NCBI RefSeq assembly: GCF_024679245.1
Contig: NC_090186.1
Span: 40,074,181 to 40,138,180 of the forward strand
DNA from: Pseudorasbora parva
Lineage: Eukaryota; Chordata; Actinopteri; Cypriniformes; Gobionidae
DNA length: 64,000 nt
Direction: 5' to 3'
The stretch's first letter is position 1; each line of letters begins with the position of its first letter. Positions 1-14,037 of the stretch are shown here, piece after piece. The position numbers were made by a program, and so were the translations under genes. A model generated the notes under the pieces. It saw only the letters and a program-made list of their open reading frames with translations, ran no database searches and was not told the origin of the DNA.

Positions 1-3000
1 TGTGGTCACCCGAAAAAGGACGTGGCAACTGGCCTCTTGGTGGCGCTTTAACTGTTAGAAAGGTCAACTACATTATCCTATGCAAAATGACATTTAAATG
101 ACTAAAAAATGTCTGTTCTGCGCAGAACTTCACCAAATTAGCTGAGCATGTGCACCCTATTATTGTAAAGCAGCGTGCAAACTTTTATGGAGATCGGGCC
201 GTCGGTAGAGGCATTACAGTTTAAAAGGGAAAAAATTTAAATAAAAAATAAAAATCATTTCCAAGATAAATGAGCTGAAAATGCAAAAATCTACCGTGTT
301 CCTCTCTGCCGGCCATGTCAGAACGCTTGATAAAGTTTTTGTAACCAGCAGCTCAAAAATCAGGCGCTGAGACCCTATAGTTTTTTTTTTATAAGCCTTT
401 TTAGGCCCTTTTACGCCTCTGTTATTAGGGGTTCAAGCACGAAGTGCTTGAAAACCTATTGTATTTGTGCCGGTTTATTATTCTGCCGTAAAACGCATCG
501 TGCAGACCAAACCATAAGGGCTAGAGACTTGAAACTTGGCCAATAGGTAGAACAAAAATCGAGGAGAGGTTATCAAATTATGAGCCAGATTGGCCCATAG
601 GTGGCGCTATAGCGATCAATTGCGCAAAACTGCTCATAACTCCTAGACCGTTGGCCGTAGCCTCAAGTGCCTTATATCGTTGGAATCCTTGGCTCGAGAC
701 GGACCAGACGCATGCCTCGGATTGGCTCGTGACCTGGGAAAATGTCCGGCTAGTTTGGCTTTTTCCAAAAACCTACTTTTGCGAACTAGTCCCTGGTTTT
801 TGGCCAAACCGGGACCAAACCAGTGCAGGCAGATTCTCTGGAGTCTGAATGTCAATAATCATTGAAAAAAAGTGCAAATTTGGGTTCAGGGTTCCTAAGG
901 GCCGCCAAGTTTGAGGTGGGAGGAGCCCCTTTCGACTTAATTGGCTATAGCTCGTCAACGGAACGAGATATTTTCACCAGACTCAGCACAGCTATGTAAG
1001 AGCTCATTCTGTGGTCACCCGAAAAAGGACGTGGCAACTGGCCTCTTGGTGGCGCTTTAACTGTTAGAAAGGTCAACTACATTATCCTATGCAAAATGAC
1101 ATTTAAATGACTAAAAAATGTCTGTTCTGCGCAGAACTTCACCAAATTAGCTGAGCATGTGCACCCTATTATTGTAAAGCAGCGTGCAAACTTTTATGGA
1201 GATCGGGCCGTCGGTAGAGGCATTACAGTTTAAAAGGGAAAAAATTTAAATAAAAAATAAAAATCATTTCCAAGATAAATGAGCTGAAAATGCAAAAATC
1301 TACCGTGTTCCTCTCTGCCGGCCATGTCAGAACGCTTGATAAAGTTTTTGTAACCAGCAGCTCAAAAATCAGGCGCTGAGACCCTATAGTTTTTTTTTTA
1401 TAAGCCTTTTTAGGCCCTTTTACGCCTCTGTTATTAGGGGTTCAAGCACGAAGTGCTTGAAAACCTATTGTATTTGTGCCGGTTTATTATTCTGCCGTAA
1501 AACGCATCGTGCAGACCAAACCATAAGGGCTAGAGACTTGAAACTTGGCCAATAGGTAGAACAAAAATCGAGGAGAGGTTATCAAATTATGAGCCAGATT
1601 GGCCCATAGGTGGCGCTATAGCGATCAATTGCGCAAAACTGCTCATAACTCCTAGACCGTTGGCCGTAGCCTCAAGTGCCTTATATCGTTGGAATCCTTG
1701 GCTCGAGACGGACCAGACGCATGCCTCGGATTGGCTCGTGACCTGGGAAAATGTCCGGCTAGTTTGGCTTTTTCCAAAAACCTACTTTTGCGAACTAGTC
1801 CCTGGTTTTTGGCCAAACCGGGACCAAACCAGTGCAGGCAGATTCTCTGGAGTCTGAATGTCAATAATCATTGAAAAAAAGTGCAAATTTGGGTTCAGGG
1901 TTCCTAAGGGCCGCCAAGTTTGAGGTGGGAGGAGCCCCTTTCGACTTAATTGGCTATAGCTCGTCAACGGAACGAGATATTTTCACCAGACTCAGCACAG
2001 CTATGTAAGAGCTCATTCTGTGGTCACCCGAAAAAGGACGTGGCAACTGGCCTCTTGGTGGCGCTTTAACTGTTAGAAAGGTCAACTACATTATCCTATG
2101 CAAAATGACATTTAAATGACTAAAAAATGTCTGTTCTGCGCAGAACTTCACCAAATTAGCTGAGCATGTGCACCCTATTATTGTAAAGCAGCGTGCAAAC
2201 TTTTATGGAGATCGGGCCGTCGGTAGAGGCATTACAGTTTAAAAGGGAAAAAATTTAAATAAAAAATAAAAATCATTTCCAAGATAAATGAGCTGAAAAT
2301 GCAAAAATCTACCGTGTTCCTCTCTGCCGGCCATGTCAGAACGCTTGATAAAGTTTTTGTAACCAGCAGCTCAAAAATCAGGCGCTGAGACCCTATAGTT
2401 TTTTTTTTATAAGCCTTTTTAGGCCCTTTTACGCCTCTGTTATTAGGGGTTCAAGCACGAAGTGCTTGAAAACCTATTGTATTTGTGCCGGTTTATTATT
2501 CTGCCGTAAAACGCATCGTGCAGACCAAACCATAAGGGCTAGAGACTTGAAACTTGGCCAATAGGTAGAACAAAAATCGAGGAGAGGTTATCAAATTATG
2601 AGCCAGATTGGCCCATAGGTGGCGCTATAGCGATCAATTGCGCAAAACTGCTCATAACTCCTAGACCGTTGGCCGTAGCCTCAAGTGCCTTATATCGTTG
2701 GAATCCTTGGCTCGAGACGGACCAGACGCATGCCTCGGATTGGCTCGTGACCTGGGAAAATGTCCGGCTAGTTTGGCTTTTTCCAAAAACCTACTTTTGC
2801 GAACTAGTCCCTGGTTTTTGGCCAAACCGGGACCAAACCAGTGCAGGCAGATTCTCTGGAGTCTGAATGTCAATAATCATTGAAAAAAAGTGCAAATTTG
2901 GGTTCAGGGTTCCTAAGGGCCGCCAAGTTTGAGGTGGGAGGAGCCCCTTTCGACTTAATTGGCTATAGCTCGTCAACGGAACGAGATATTTTCACCAGAC

Positions 3001-6000
3001 TCAGCACAGCTATGTAAGAGCTCATTCTGTGGTCACCCGAAAAAGGACGTGGCAACTGGCCTCTTGGTGGCGCTTTAACTGTTAGAAAGGTCAACTACAT
3101 TATCCTATGCAAAATGACATTTAAATGACTAAAAAATGTCTGTTCTGCGCAGAACTTCACCAAATTAGCTGAGCATGTGCACCCTATTATTGTAAAGCAG
3201 CGTGCAAACTTTTATGGAGATCGGGCCGTCGGTAGAGGCATTACAGTTTAAAAGGGAAAAAATTTAAATAAAAAATAAAAATCATTTCCAAGATAAATGA
3301 GCTGAAAATGCAAAAATCTACCGTGTTCCTCTCTGCCGGCCATGTCAGAACGCTTGATAAAGTTTTTGTAACCAGCAGCTCAAAAATCAGGCGCTGAGAC
3401 CCTATAGTTTTTTTTTTATAAGCCTTTTTAGGCCCTTTTACGCCTCTGTTATTAGGGGTTCAAGCACGAAGTGCTTGAAAACCTATTGTATTTGTGCCGG
3501 TTTATTATTCTGCCGTAAAACGCATCGTGCAGACCAAACCATAAGGGCTAGAGACTTGAAACTTGGCCAATAGGTAGAACAAAAATCGAGGAGAGGTTAT
3601 CAAATTATGAGCCAGATTGGCCCATAGGTGGCGCTATAGCGATCAATTGCGCAAAACTGCTCATAACTCCTAGACCGTTGGCCGTAGCCTCAAGTGCCTT
3701 ATATCGTTGGAATCCTTGGCTCGAGACGGACCAGACGCATGCCTCGGATTGGCTCGTGACCTGGGAAAATGTCCGGCTAGTTTGGCTTTTTCCAAAAACC
3801 TACTTTTGCGAACTAGTCCCTGGTTTTTGGCCAAACCGGGACCAAACCAGTGCAGGCAGATTCTCTGGAGTCTGAATGTCAATAATCATTGAAAAAAAGT
3901 GCAAATTTGGGTTCAGGGTTCCTAAGGGCCGCCAAGTTTGAGGTGGGAGGAGCCCCTTTCGACTTAATTGGCTATAGCTCGTCAACGGAACGAGATATTT
4001 TCACCAGACTCAGCACAGCTATGTAAGAGCTCATTCTGTGGTCACCCGAAAAAGGACGTGGCAACTGGCCTCTTGGTGGCGCTTTAACTGTTAGAAAGGT
4101 CAACTACATTATCCTATGCAAAATGACATTTAAATGACTAAAAAATGTCTGTTCTGCGCAGAACTTCACCAAATTAGCTGAGCATGTGCACCCTATTATT
4201 GTAAAGCAGCGTGCAAACTTTTATGGAGATCGGGCCGTCGGTAGAGGCATTACAGTTTAAAAGGGAAAAAATTTAAATAAAAAATAAAAATCATTTCCAA
4301 GATAAATGAGCTGAAAATGCAAAAATCTACCGTGTTCCTCTCTGCCGGCCATGTCAGAACGCTTGATAAAGTTTTTGTAACCAGCAGCTCAAAAATCAGG
4401 CGCTGAGACCCTATAGTTTTTTTTTTATAAGCCTTTTTAGGCCCTTTTACGCCTCTGTTATTAGGGGTTCAAGCACGAAGTGCTTGAAAACCTATTGTAT
4501 TTGTGCCGGTTTATTATTCTGCCGTAAAACGCATCGTGCAGACCAAACCATAAGGGCTAGAGACTTGAAACTTGGCCAATAGGTAGAACAAAAATCGAGG
4601 AGAGGTTATCAAATTATGAGCCAGATTGGCCCATAGGTGGCGCTATAGCGATCAATTGCGCAAAACTGCTCATAACTCCTAGACCGTTGGCCGTAGCCTC
4701 AAGTGCCTTATATCGTTGGAATCCTTGGCTCGAGACGGACCAGACGCATGCCTCGGATTGGCTCGTGACCTGGGAAAATGTCCGGCTAGTTTGGCTTTTT
4801 CCAAAAACCTACTTTTGCGAACTAGTCCCTGGTTTTTGGCCAAACCGGGACCAAACCAGTGCAGGCAGATTCTCTGGAGTCTGAATGTCAATAATCATTG
4901 AAAAAAAGTGCAAATTTGGGTTCAGGGTTCCTAAGGGCCGCCAAGTTTGAGGTGGGAGGAGCCCCTTTCGACTTAATTGGCTATAGCTCGTCAACGGAAC
5001 GAGATATTTTCACCAGACTCAGCACAGCTATGTAAGAGCTCATTCTGTGGTCACCCGAAAAAGGACGTGGCAACTGGCCTCTTGGTGGCGCTTTAACTGT
5101 TAGAAAGGTCAACTACATTATCCTATGCAAAATGACATTTAAATGACTAAAAAATGTCTGTTCTGCGCAGAACTTCACCAAATTAGCTGAGCATGTGCAC
5201 CCTATTATTGTAAAGCAGCGTGCAAACTTTTATGGAGATCGGGCCGTCGGTAGAGGCATTACAGTTTAAAAGGGAAAAAATTTAAATAAAAAATAAAAAT
5301 CATTTCCAAGATAAATGAGCTGAAAATGCAAAAATCTACCGTGTTCCTCTCTGCCGGCCATGTCAGAACGCTTGATAAAGTTTTTGTAACCAGCAGCTCA
5401 AAAATCAGGCGCTGAGACCCTATAGTTTTTTTTTTATAAGCCTTTTTAGGCCCTTTTACGCCTCTGTTATTAGGGGTTCAAGCACGAAGTGCTTGAAAAC
5501 CTATTGTATTTGTGCCGGTTTATTATTCTGCCGTAAAACGCATCGTGCAGACCAAACCATAAGGGCTAGAGACTTGAAACTTGGCCAATAGGTAGAACAA
5601 AAATCGAGGAGAGGTTATCAAATTATGAGCCAGATTGGCCCATAGGTGGCGCTATAGCGATCAATTGCGCAAAACTGCTCATAACTCCTAGACCGTTGGC
5701 CGTAGCCTCAAGTGCCTTATATCGTTGGAATCCTTGGCTCGAGACGGACCAGACGCATGCCTCGGATTGGCTCGTGACCTGGGAAAATGTCCGGCTAGTT
5801 TGGCTTTTTCCAAAAACCTACTTTTGCGAACTAGTCCCTGGTTTTTGGCCAAACCGGGACCAAACCAGTGCAGGCAGATTCTCTGGAGTCTGAATGTCAA
5901 TAATCATTGAAAAAAAGTGCAAATTTGGGTTCAGGGTTCCTAAGGGCCGCCAAGTTTGAGGTGGGAGGAGCCCCTTTCGACTTAATTGGCTATAGCTCGT

Positions 6001-9000
6001 CAACGGAACGAGATATTTTCACCAGACTCAGCACAGCTATGTAAGAGCTCATTCTGTGGTCACCCGAAAAAGGACGTGGCAACTGGCCTCTTGGTGGCGC
6101 TTTAACTGTTAGAAAGGTCAACTACATTATCCTATGCAAAATGACATTTAAATGACTAAAAAATGTCTGTTCTGCGCAGAACTTCACCAAATTAGCTGAG
6201 CATGTGCACCCTATTATTGTAAAGCAGCGTGCAAACTTTTATGGAGATCGGGCCGTCGGTAGAGGCATTACAGTTTAAAAGGGAAAAAATTTAAATAAAA
6301 AATAAAAATCATTTCCAAGATAAATGAGCTGAAAATGCAAAAATCTACCGTGTTCCTCTCTGCCGGCCATGTCAGAACGCTTGATAAAGTTTTTGTAACC
6401 AGCAGCTCAAAAATCAGGCGCTGAGACCCTATAGTTTTTTTTTTATAAGCCTTTTTAGGCCCTTTTACGCCTCTGTTATTAGGGGTTCAAGCACGAAGTG
6501 CTTGAAAACCTATTGTATTTGTGCCGGTTTATTATTCTGCCGTAAAACGCATCGTGCAGACCAAACCATAAGGGCTAGAGACTTGAAACTTGGCCAATAG
6601 GTAGAACAAAAATCGAGGAGAGGTTATCAAATTATGAGCCAGATTGGCCCATAGGTGGCGCTATAGCGATCAATTGCGCAAAACTGCTCATAACTCCTAG
6701 ACCGTTGGCCGTAGCCTCAAGTGCCTTATATCGTTGGAATCCTTGGCTCGAGACGGACCAGACGCATGCCTCGGATTGGCTCGTGACCTGGGAAAATGTC
6801 CGGCTAGTTTGGCTTTTTCCAAAAACCTACTTTTGCGAACTAGTCCCTGGTTTTTGGCCAAACCGGGACCAAACCAGTGCAGGCAGATTCTCTGGAGTCT
6901 GAATGTCAATAATCATTGAAAAAAAGTGCAAATTTGGGTTCAGGGTTCCTAAGGGCCGCCAAGTTTGAGGTGGGAGGAGCCCCTTTCGACTTAATTGGCT
7001 ATAGCTCGTCAACGGAACGAGATATTTTCACCAGACTCAGCACAGCTATGTAAGAGCTCATTCTGTGGTCACCCGAAAAAGGACGTGGCAACTGGCCTCT
7101 TGGTGGCGCTTTAACTGTTAGAAAGGTCAACTACATTATCCTATGCAAAATGACATTTAAATGACTAAAAAATGTCTGTTCTGCGCAGAACTTCACCAAA
7201 TTAGCTGAGCATGTGCACCCTATTATTGTAAAGCAGCGTGCAAACTTTTATGGAGATCGGGCCGTCGGTAGAGGCATTACAGTTTAAAAGGGAAAAAATT
7301 TAAATAAAAAATAAAAATCATTTCCAAGATAAATGAGCTGAAAATGCAAAAATCTACCGTGTTCCTCTCTGCCGGCCATGTCAGAACGCTTGATAAAGTT
7401 TTTGTAACCAGCAGCTCAAAAATCAGGCGCTGAGACCCTATAGTTTTTTTTTTATAAGCCTTTTTAGGCCCTTTTACGCCTCTGTTATTAGGGGTTCAAG
7501 CACGAAGTGCTTGAAAACCTATTGTATTTGTGCCGGTTTATTATTCTGCCGTAAAACGCATCGTGCAGACCAAACCATAAGGGCTAGAGACTTGAAACTT
7601 GGCCAATAGGTAGAACAAAAATCGAGGAGAGGTTATCAAATTATGAGCCAGATTGGCCCATAGGTGGCGCTATAGCGATCAATTGCGCAAAACTGCTCAT
7701 AACTCCTAGACCGTTGGCCGTAGCCTCAAGTGCCTTATATCGTTGGAATCCTTGGCTCGAGACGGACCAGACGCATGCCTCGGATTGGCTCGTGACCTGG
7801 GAAAATGTCCGGCTAGTTTGGCTTTTTCCAAAAACCTACTTTTGCGAACTAGTCCCTGGTTTTTGGCCAAACCGGGACCAAACCAGTGCAGGCAGATTCT
7901 CTGGAGTCTGAATGTCAATAATCATTGAAAAAAAGTGCAAATTTGGGTTCAGGGTTCCTAAGGGCCGCCAAGTTTGAGGTGGGAGGAGCCCCTTTCGACT
8001 TAATTGGCTATAGCTCGTCAACGGAACGAGATATTTTCACCAGACTCAGCACAGCTATGTAAGAGCTCATTCTGTGGTCACCCGAAAAAGGACGTGGCAA
8101 CTGGCCTCTTGGTGGCGCTTTAACTGTTAGAAAGGTCAACTACATTATCCTATGCAAAATGACATTTAAATGACTAAAAAATGTCTGTTCTGCGCAGAAC
8201 TTCACCAAATTAGCTGAGCATGTGCACCCTATTATTGTAAAGCAGCGTGCAAACTTTTATGGAGATCGGGCCGTCGGTAGAGGCATTACAGTTTAAAAGG
8301 GAAAAAATTTAAATAAAAAATAAAAATCATTTCCAAGATAAATGAGCTGAAAATGCAAAAATCTACCGTGTTCCTCTCTGCCGGCCATGTCAGAACGCTT
8401 GATAAAGTTTTTGTAACCAGCAGCTCAAAAATCAGGCGCTGAGACCCTATAGTTTTTTTTTTATAAGCCTTTTTAGGCCCTTTTACGCCTCTGTTATTAG
8501 GGGTTCAAGCACGAAGTGCTTGAAAACCTATTGTATTTGTGCCGGTTTATTATTCTGCCGTAAAACGCATCGTGCAGACCAAACCATAAGGGCTAGAGAC
8601 TTGAAACTTGGCCAATAGGTAGAACAAAAATCGAGGAGAGGTTATCAAATTATGAGCCAGATTGGCCCATAGGTGGCGCTATAGCGATCAATTGCGCAAA
8701 ACTGCTCATAACTCCTAGACCGTTGGCCGTAGCCTCAAGTGCCTTATATCGTTGGAATCCTTGGCTCGAGACGGACCAGACGCATGCCTCGGATTGGCTC
8801 GTGACCTGGGAAAATGTCCGGCTAGTTTGGCTTTTTCCAAAAACCTACTTTTGCGAACTAGTCCCTGGTTTTTGGCCAAACCGGGACCAAACCAGTGCAG
8901 GCAGATTCTCTGGAGTCTGAATGTCAATAATCATTGAAAAAAAGTGCAAATTTGGGTTCAGGGTTCCTAAGGGCCGCCAAGTTTGAGGTGGGAGGAGCCC

Positions 9001-11829
9001 CTTTCGACTTAATTGGCTATAGCTCGTCAACGGAACGAGATATTTTCACCAGACTCAGCACAGCTATGTAAGAGCTCATTCTGTGGTCACCCGAAAAAGG
9101 ACGTGGCAACTGGCCTCTTGGTGGCGCTTTAACTGTTAGAAAGGTCAACTACATTATCCTATGCAAAATGACATTTAAATGACTAAAAAATGTCTGTTCT
9201 GCGCAGAACTTCACCAAATTAGCTGAGCATGTGCACCCTATTATTGTAAAGCAGCGTGCAAACTTTTATGGAGATCGGGCCGTCGGTAGAGGCATTACAG
9301 TTTAAAAGGGAAAAAATTTAAATAAAAAATAAAAATCATTTCCAAGATAAATGAGCTGAAAATGCAAAAATCTACCGTGTTCCTCTCTGCCGGCCATGTC
9401 AGAACGCTTGATAAAGTTTTTGTAACCAGCAGCTCAAAAATCAGGCGCTGAGACCCTATAGTTTTTTTTTTATAAGCCTTTTTAGGCCCTTTTACGCCTC
9501 TGTTATTAGGGGTTCAAGCACGAAGTGCTTGAAAACCTATTGTATTTGTGCCGGTTTATTATTCTGCCGTAAAACGCATCGTGCAGACCAAACCATAAGG
9601 GCTAGAGACTTGAAACTTGGCCAATAGGTAGAACAAAAATCGAGGAGAGGTTATCAAATTATGAGCCAGATTGGCCCATAGGTGGCGCTATAGCGATCAA
9701 TTGCGCAAAACTGCTCATAACTCCTAGACCGTTGGCCGTAGCCTCAAGTGCCTTATATCGTTGGAATCCTTGGCTCGAGACGGACCAGACGCATGCCTCG
9801 GATTGGCTCGTGACCTGGGAAAATGTCCGGCTAGTTTGGCTTTTTCCAAAAACCTACTTTTGCGAACTAGTCCCTGGTTTTTGGCCAAACCGGGACCAAA
9901 CCAGTGCAGGCAGATTCTCTGGAGTCTGAATGTCAATAATCATTGAAAAAAAGTGCAAATTTGGGTTCAGGGTTCCTAAGGGCCGCCAAGTTTGAGGTGG
10001 GAGGAGCCCCTTTCGACTTAATTGGCTATAGCTCGTCAACGGAACGAGATATTTTCACCAGACTCAGCACAGCTATGTAAGAGCTCATTCTGTGGTCACC
10101 CGAAAAAGGACGTGGCAACTGGCCTCTTGGTGGCGCTTTAACTGTTAGAAAGGTCAACTACATTATCCTATGCAAAATGACATTTAAATGACTAAAAAAT
10201 GTCTGTTCTGCGCAGAACTTCACCAAATTAGCTGAGCATGTGCACCCTATTATTGTAAAGCAGCGTGCAAACTTTTATGGAGATCGGGCCGTCGGTAGAG
10301 GCATTACAGTTTAAAAGGGAAAAAATTTAAATAAAAAATAAAAATCATTTCCAAGATAAATGAGCTGAAAATGCAAAAATCTACCGTGTTCCTCTCTGCC
10401 GGCCATGTCAGAACGCTTGATAAAGTTTTTGTAACCAGCAGCTCAAAAATCAGGCGCTGAGACCCTATAGTTTTTTTTTTATAAGCCTTTTTAGGCCCTT
10501 TTACGCCTCTGTTATTAGGGGTTCAAGCACGAAGTGCTTGAAAACCTATTGTATTTGTGCCGGTTTATTATTCTGCCGTAAAACGCATCGTGCAGACCAA
10601 ACCATAAGGGCTAGAGACTTGAAACTTGGCCAATAGGTAGAACAAAAATCGAGGAGAGGTTATCAAATTATGAGCCAGATTGGCCCATAGGTGGCGCTAT
10701 AGCGATCAATTGCGCAAAACTGCTCATAACTCCTAGACCGTTGGCCGTAGCCTCAAGTGCCTTATATCGTTGGAATCCTTGGCTCGAGACGGACCAGACG
10801 CATGCCTCGGATTGGCTCGTGACCTGGGAAAATGTCCGGCTAGTTTGGCTTTTTCCAAAAACCTACTTTTGCGAACTAGTCCCTGGTTTTTGGCCAAACC
10901 GGGACCAAACCAGTGCAGGCAGATTCTCTGGAGTCTGAATGTCAATAATCATTGAAAAAAAGTGCAAATTTGGGTTCAGGGTTCCTAAGGGCCGCCAAGT
11001 TTGAGGTGGGAGGAGCCCCTTTCGACTTAATTGGCTATAGCTCGTCAACGGAACGAGATATTTTCACCAGACTCAGCACAGCTATGTAAGAGCTCATTCT
11101 GTGGTCACCCGAAAAAGGACGTGGCAACTGGCCTCTTGGTGGCGCTTTAACTGTTAGAAAGGTCAACTACATTATCCTATGCAAAATGACATTTAAATGA
11201 CTAAAAAATGTCTGTTCTGCGCAGAACTTCACCAAATTAGCTGAGCATGTGCACCCTATTATTGTAAAGCAGCGTGCAAACTTTTATGGAGATCGGGCCG
11301 TCGGTAGAGGCATTACAGTTTAAAAGGGAAAAAATTTAAATAAAAAATAAAAATCATTTCCAAGATAAATGAGCTGAAAATGCAAAAATCTACCGTGTTC
11401 CTCTCTGCCGGCCATGTCAGAACGCTTGATAAAGTTTTTGTAACCAGCAGCTCAAAAATCAGGCGCTGAGACCCTATAGTTTTTTTTTTATAAGCCTTTT
11501 TAGGCCCTTTTACGCCTCTGTTATTAGGGGTTCAAGCACGAAGTGCTTGAAAACCTATTGTATTTGTGCCGGTTTATTATTCTGCCGTAAAACGCATCGT
11601 GCAGACCAAACCATAAGGGCTAGAGACTTGAAACTTGGCCAATAGGTAGAACAAAAATCGAGGAGAGGTTATCAAATTATGAGCCAGATTGGCCCATAGG
11701 TGGCGCTATAGCGATCAATTGCGCAAAACTGCTCATAACTCCTAGACCGTTGGCCGTAGCCTCAAGTGCCTTATATCGTTGGAATCCTTGGCTCGAGACG
11801 GACCAGACGCATGCCTCGGATTGGCTCGC
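1..11829. repeat. Satellite array, 1009-bp unit, 11.7 copies
   Basis: Copies begin at 1, 1010, 2019, 3028, 4037, 5046, 6055, 7064, 8073, 9082, 10091 and 11100. The last is cut at about 11829, where the sequence abruptly diverges. The array runs off the left edge, so its full length is unknown. Spot comparison shows copies with no visible difference, and every short ORF recurs with identical translation. Each unit holds a hairpin (at 432-452 in copy 1: arms TTCAAGCAC and GTGCTTGAA around GAA), a 14-bp palindrome GTTCTGCGCAGAAC (at 116 in copy 1), AT-rich runs, and phrases such as GGTGGCGCTATA that recur in the decayed units to the right. The short ORFs inside (70, 65 and 61 codons) start at TTG or lack any recognisable domain, so I treat the array as non-coding. 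Confidence 0.97.
432..452. repeat. Hairpin inside each satellite unit (copy 1 shown)
   Basis: A perfect 9-bp inverted repeat with a 3-nt loop (GAA), repeated every 1009 bp through the array. It could fold in single-stranded DNA or RNA. No function can be assigned. Confidence 0.8.
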
Positions 11830-13860
11830 TCTTCAGACGCCAATTTTGAGATATTTTGGGTTTTTTGAAAAACCTACTTTTGCAAACTGGTGCCTGGTTT
11901 TTTGACCTATCGGAACCAAACCAGTGCAGAAATATTCTCTGGAGTCAGATTTTCAATAATCATTGAAAAAAAGTTGAAACTTTGATTCAATTTTGCGAAG
12001 GGGCGTCAAAATGTACGTTCAAGGCGGAGCCTATTTTATTAATAAGGCTATAACTCAAGAAAGAAATGAGATATCATCACTAAACTTGGTGCACTTATGT
12101 ATGGGCTCAATCTTTGGTCATGATAAAAAAATCGCGATGATTGGGCTCTAGGTGGCGCTATAATGTTAAAAAAACATAAAAACGGCTATAACCACCTGAC
12201 TGTTAGTCTGATTGACTTGAAAATTGGTATGCAGTATCTTGGTCCAAGGCCCCATGTATGTATATGAGGACATCAGCGTATCTCAATCAACATGGCCGCC
12301 ATCGGCCAATGAAGTTGATACCTATAAGACAAGGTTAACGGAGGCCAATCAGAACGAAACTTGATGGGCATGTTTGACTCATGGCCCTAGAGGTCTGTAA
12401 GAATTTTGAAAGAAATCAACCACTAGTTGGCGCTAACGAGTTTTATGGCTCTGTAATCACGTGGTGTTTGACATATCCACACCATATGCATATCAATTGA
12501 TAGATCTCCTCATGTTAAATAACTTTGCCTCTAGAGCCATTTTTGGCAATTAAATCGTTAAATAAATATTTGCAATAATGTCAAAAACCTACTTTTGCGA
12601 ACTAGTCCCTGGTTTTTTGACATATCGGAACCAAACCAGTGCCAAAATGTTCTGTCTAGTCTGAATATCAATAATTATCAAAAAAAAGTTGAAATTTTGA
12701 ATCATGAACGAAAAGGGGCGTGGAAATGTACATTTAAGGCGGAGCCTATTTTACTAAAGAGGCTATAACTCCAGCAAGAAATGAGATATATTCACCAAAC
12801 TTGGTACACATGTTTATGGGCTCAGTCTTTGGTCACGATAAAAAAATCGCGACGATTGGCCACTTGGTGGCGCTATAACATGGAAAAAACACAAAAAGAG
12901 CTCTAACCACGCGACCGCTAGTCCGATTGACTTGAAAATTGGTAAGCAGTGTCTTGGCCCAAGGTACCATGTCTGTCTATGAGAACATTGGCGTATCTAA
13001 AAAAAACATGGCCGCCATCGGCCAATGAAATTTGAGCACCTATTAGACAGGGTTAACGGAGGTCGATCGGAACAAAACTCAGTGGGCATGTTTGACTCAT
13101 GGTCCTAGAGGTCTGTAAGAATTTTGAAAGAAATCGGCCACTAGTTGGCGCTAACGAGTTTTATGGCTCTGCAATCACGTGGTGTTGCACACATCGGCAA
13201 AATATGCATATCATATGATAGAACTCCTCATGCTGAACAACTTTGCCTCTAGAACCATTTTTGGCAATTAAATCGTTAAATAAATATTTGCAATAATGTT
13301 AAAAACCTACTTTTGCGAACTAGTCCCTGGTTTTTTGCCCAATCAGAACCAAACCAGTCTAGGACAATTCTCTGGACTCTCTAGATCAATAATTATCAAA
13401 AAAAAGTTGATTTCTTGCATTTGGATGGCTATAACAGAGCCATTTAGAAAAGAGGTGTGGCAAAATACACTCAAAAGCCTATAAATCCTAAGGGGAAACT
13501 CAAAACTTCACGAAAATTGTTGGGTATATGTGGCATAACATGTTGAAGACACATGCAAAGTTTTATGGAGATCGGAGTATAGGGGGCGCTATAGTGTTAA
13601 AAAGCTTTGAAAACCATGTATTCCCTCTGGTGAATTGCTTGTAAATTGTACTTTCCATCTCTGTAATCGCATATATTATGATAGATCTTCTCATACTGAA
13701 CAACTTTGCCTCTATAACCAATACTGTCAATCAAATCTTTATTTAAATATTCACAATTATGTTAAAAACCTCGATTTGCAAACTAGTCCTAGGTGTTTTG
13801 CCTGATAGGAACCAAACCACAGCAGTATGATTCTCTGCACTCTCCTGATCAATTCATATT
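11830..13860. repeat. Decayed relatives of the satellite unit
   Basis: The landmark AACCTACTTTTGC recurs at about 11871, 12586 and 13303, with a weaker match at about 13766 (spacing roughly 715, 717 and 463). Around each landmark are the same neighbours as in the 1009-bp unit: ACCAAACCAG, TCAATAAT(C/T)AT, and GGTGGCGCTATA. These are old monomers of about 0.7 kb flanking a young homogeneous array. An ORF of 62 codons at 13296 (TTG start) is a by-product. Confidence 0.85.
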
Positions 13861-14037
13861 TAGACTTTATAAAGTCACTATTATAATATTTAAAATCACA
13901 TTTTGTCAGTTTATCACTTCATTTCACCTGATATCTCTCAAATTCATTCAGTGCTTAAAAGCCTTTCATGCAAAAGGTGTCAAATGCTTAAAGACCTTAA
14001 ATGGCTTGAACCCCGCTAAATGCTGCTCGCAGCTTTA
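13861..14037. other. Short spacer between the two arrays
   Basis: AT-rich sequence with no recognisable gene. ORFs here lack domains. Confidence 0.6.

Noticed and set aside
643..855. 70-codon minus-strand and 65-codon plus-strand ORFs repeated in each satellite unit
   Set aside because: They begin at TTG, have no domain, overlap each other on both strands, and recur only because the unit repeats.
1..11829. CRISPR-like or rRNA-like tandem repeat
   Set aside because: The repeat is 1009 bp with no short repeat-spacer structure and no rRNA-like sequence.
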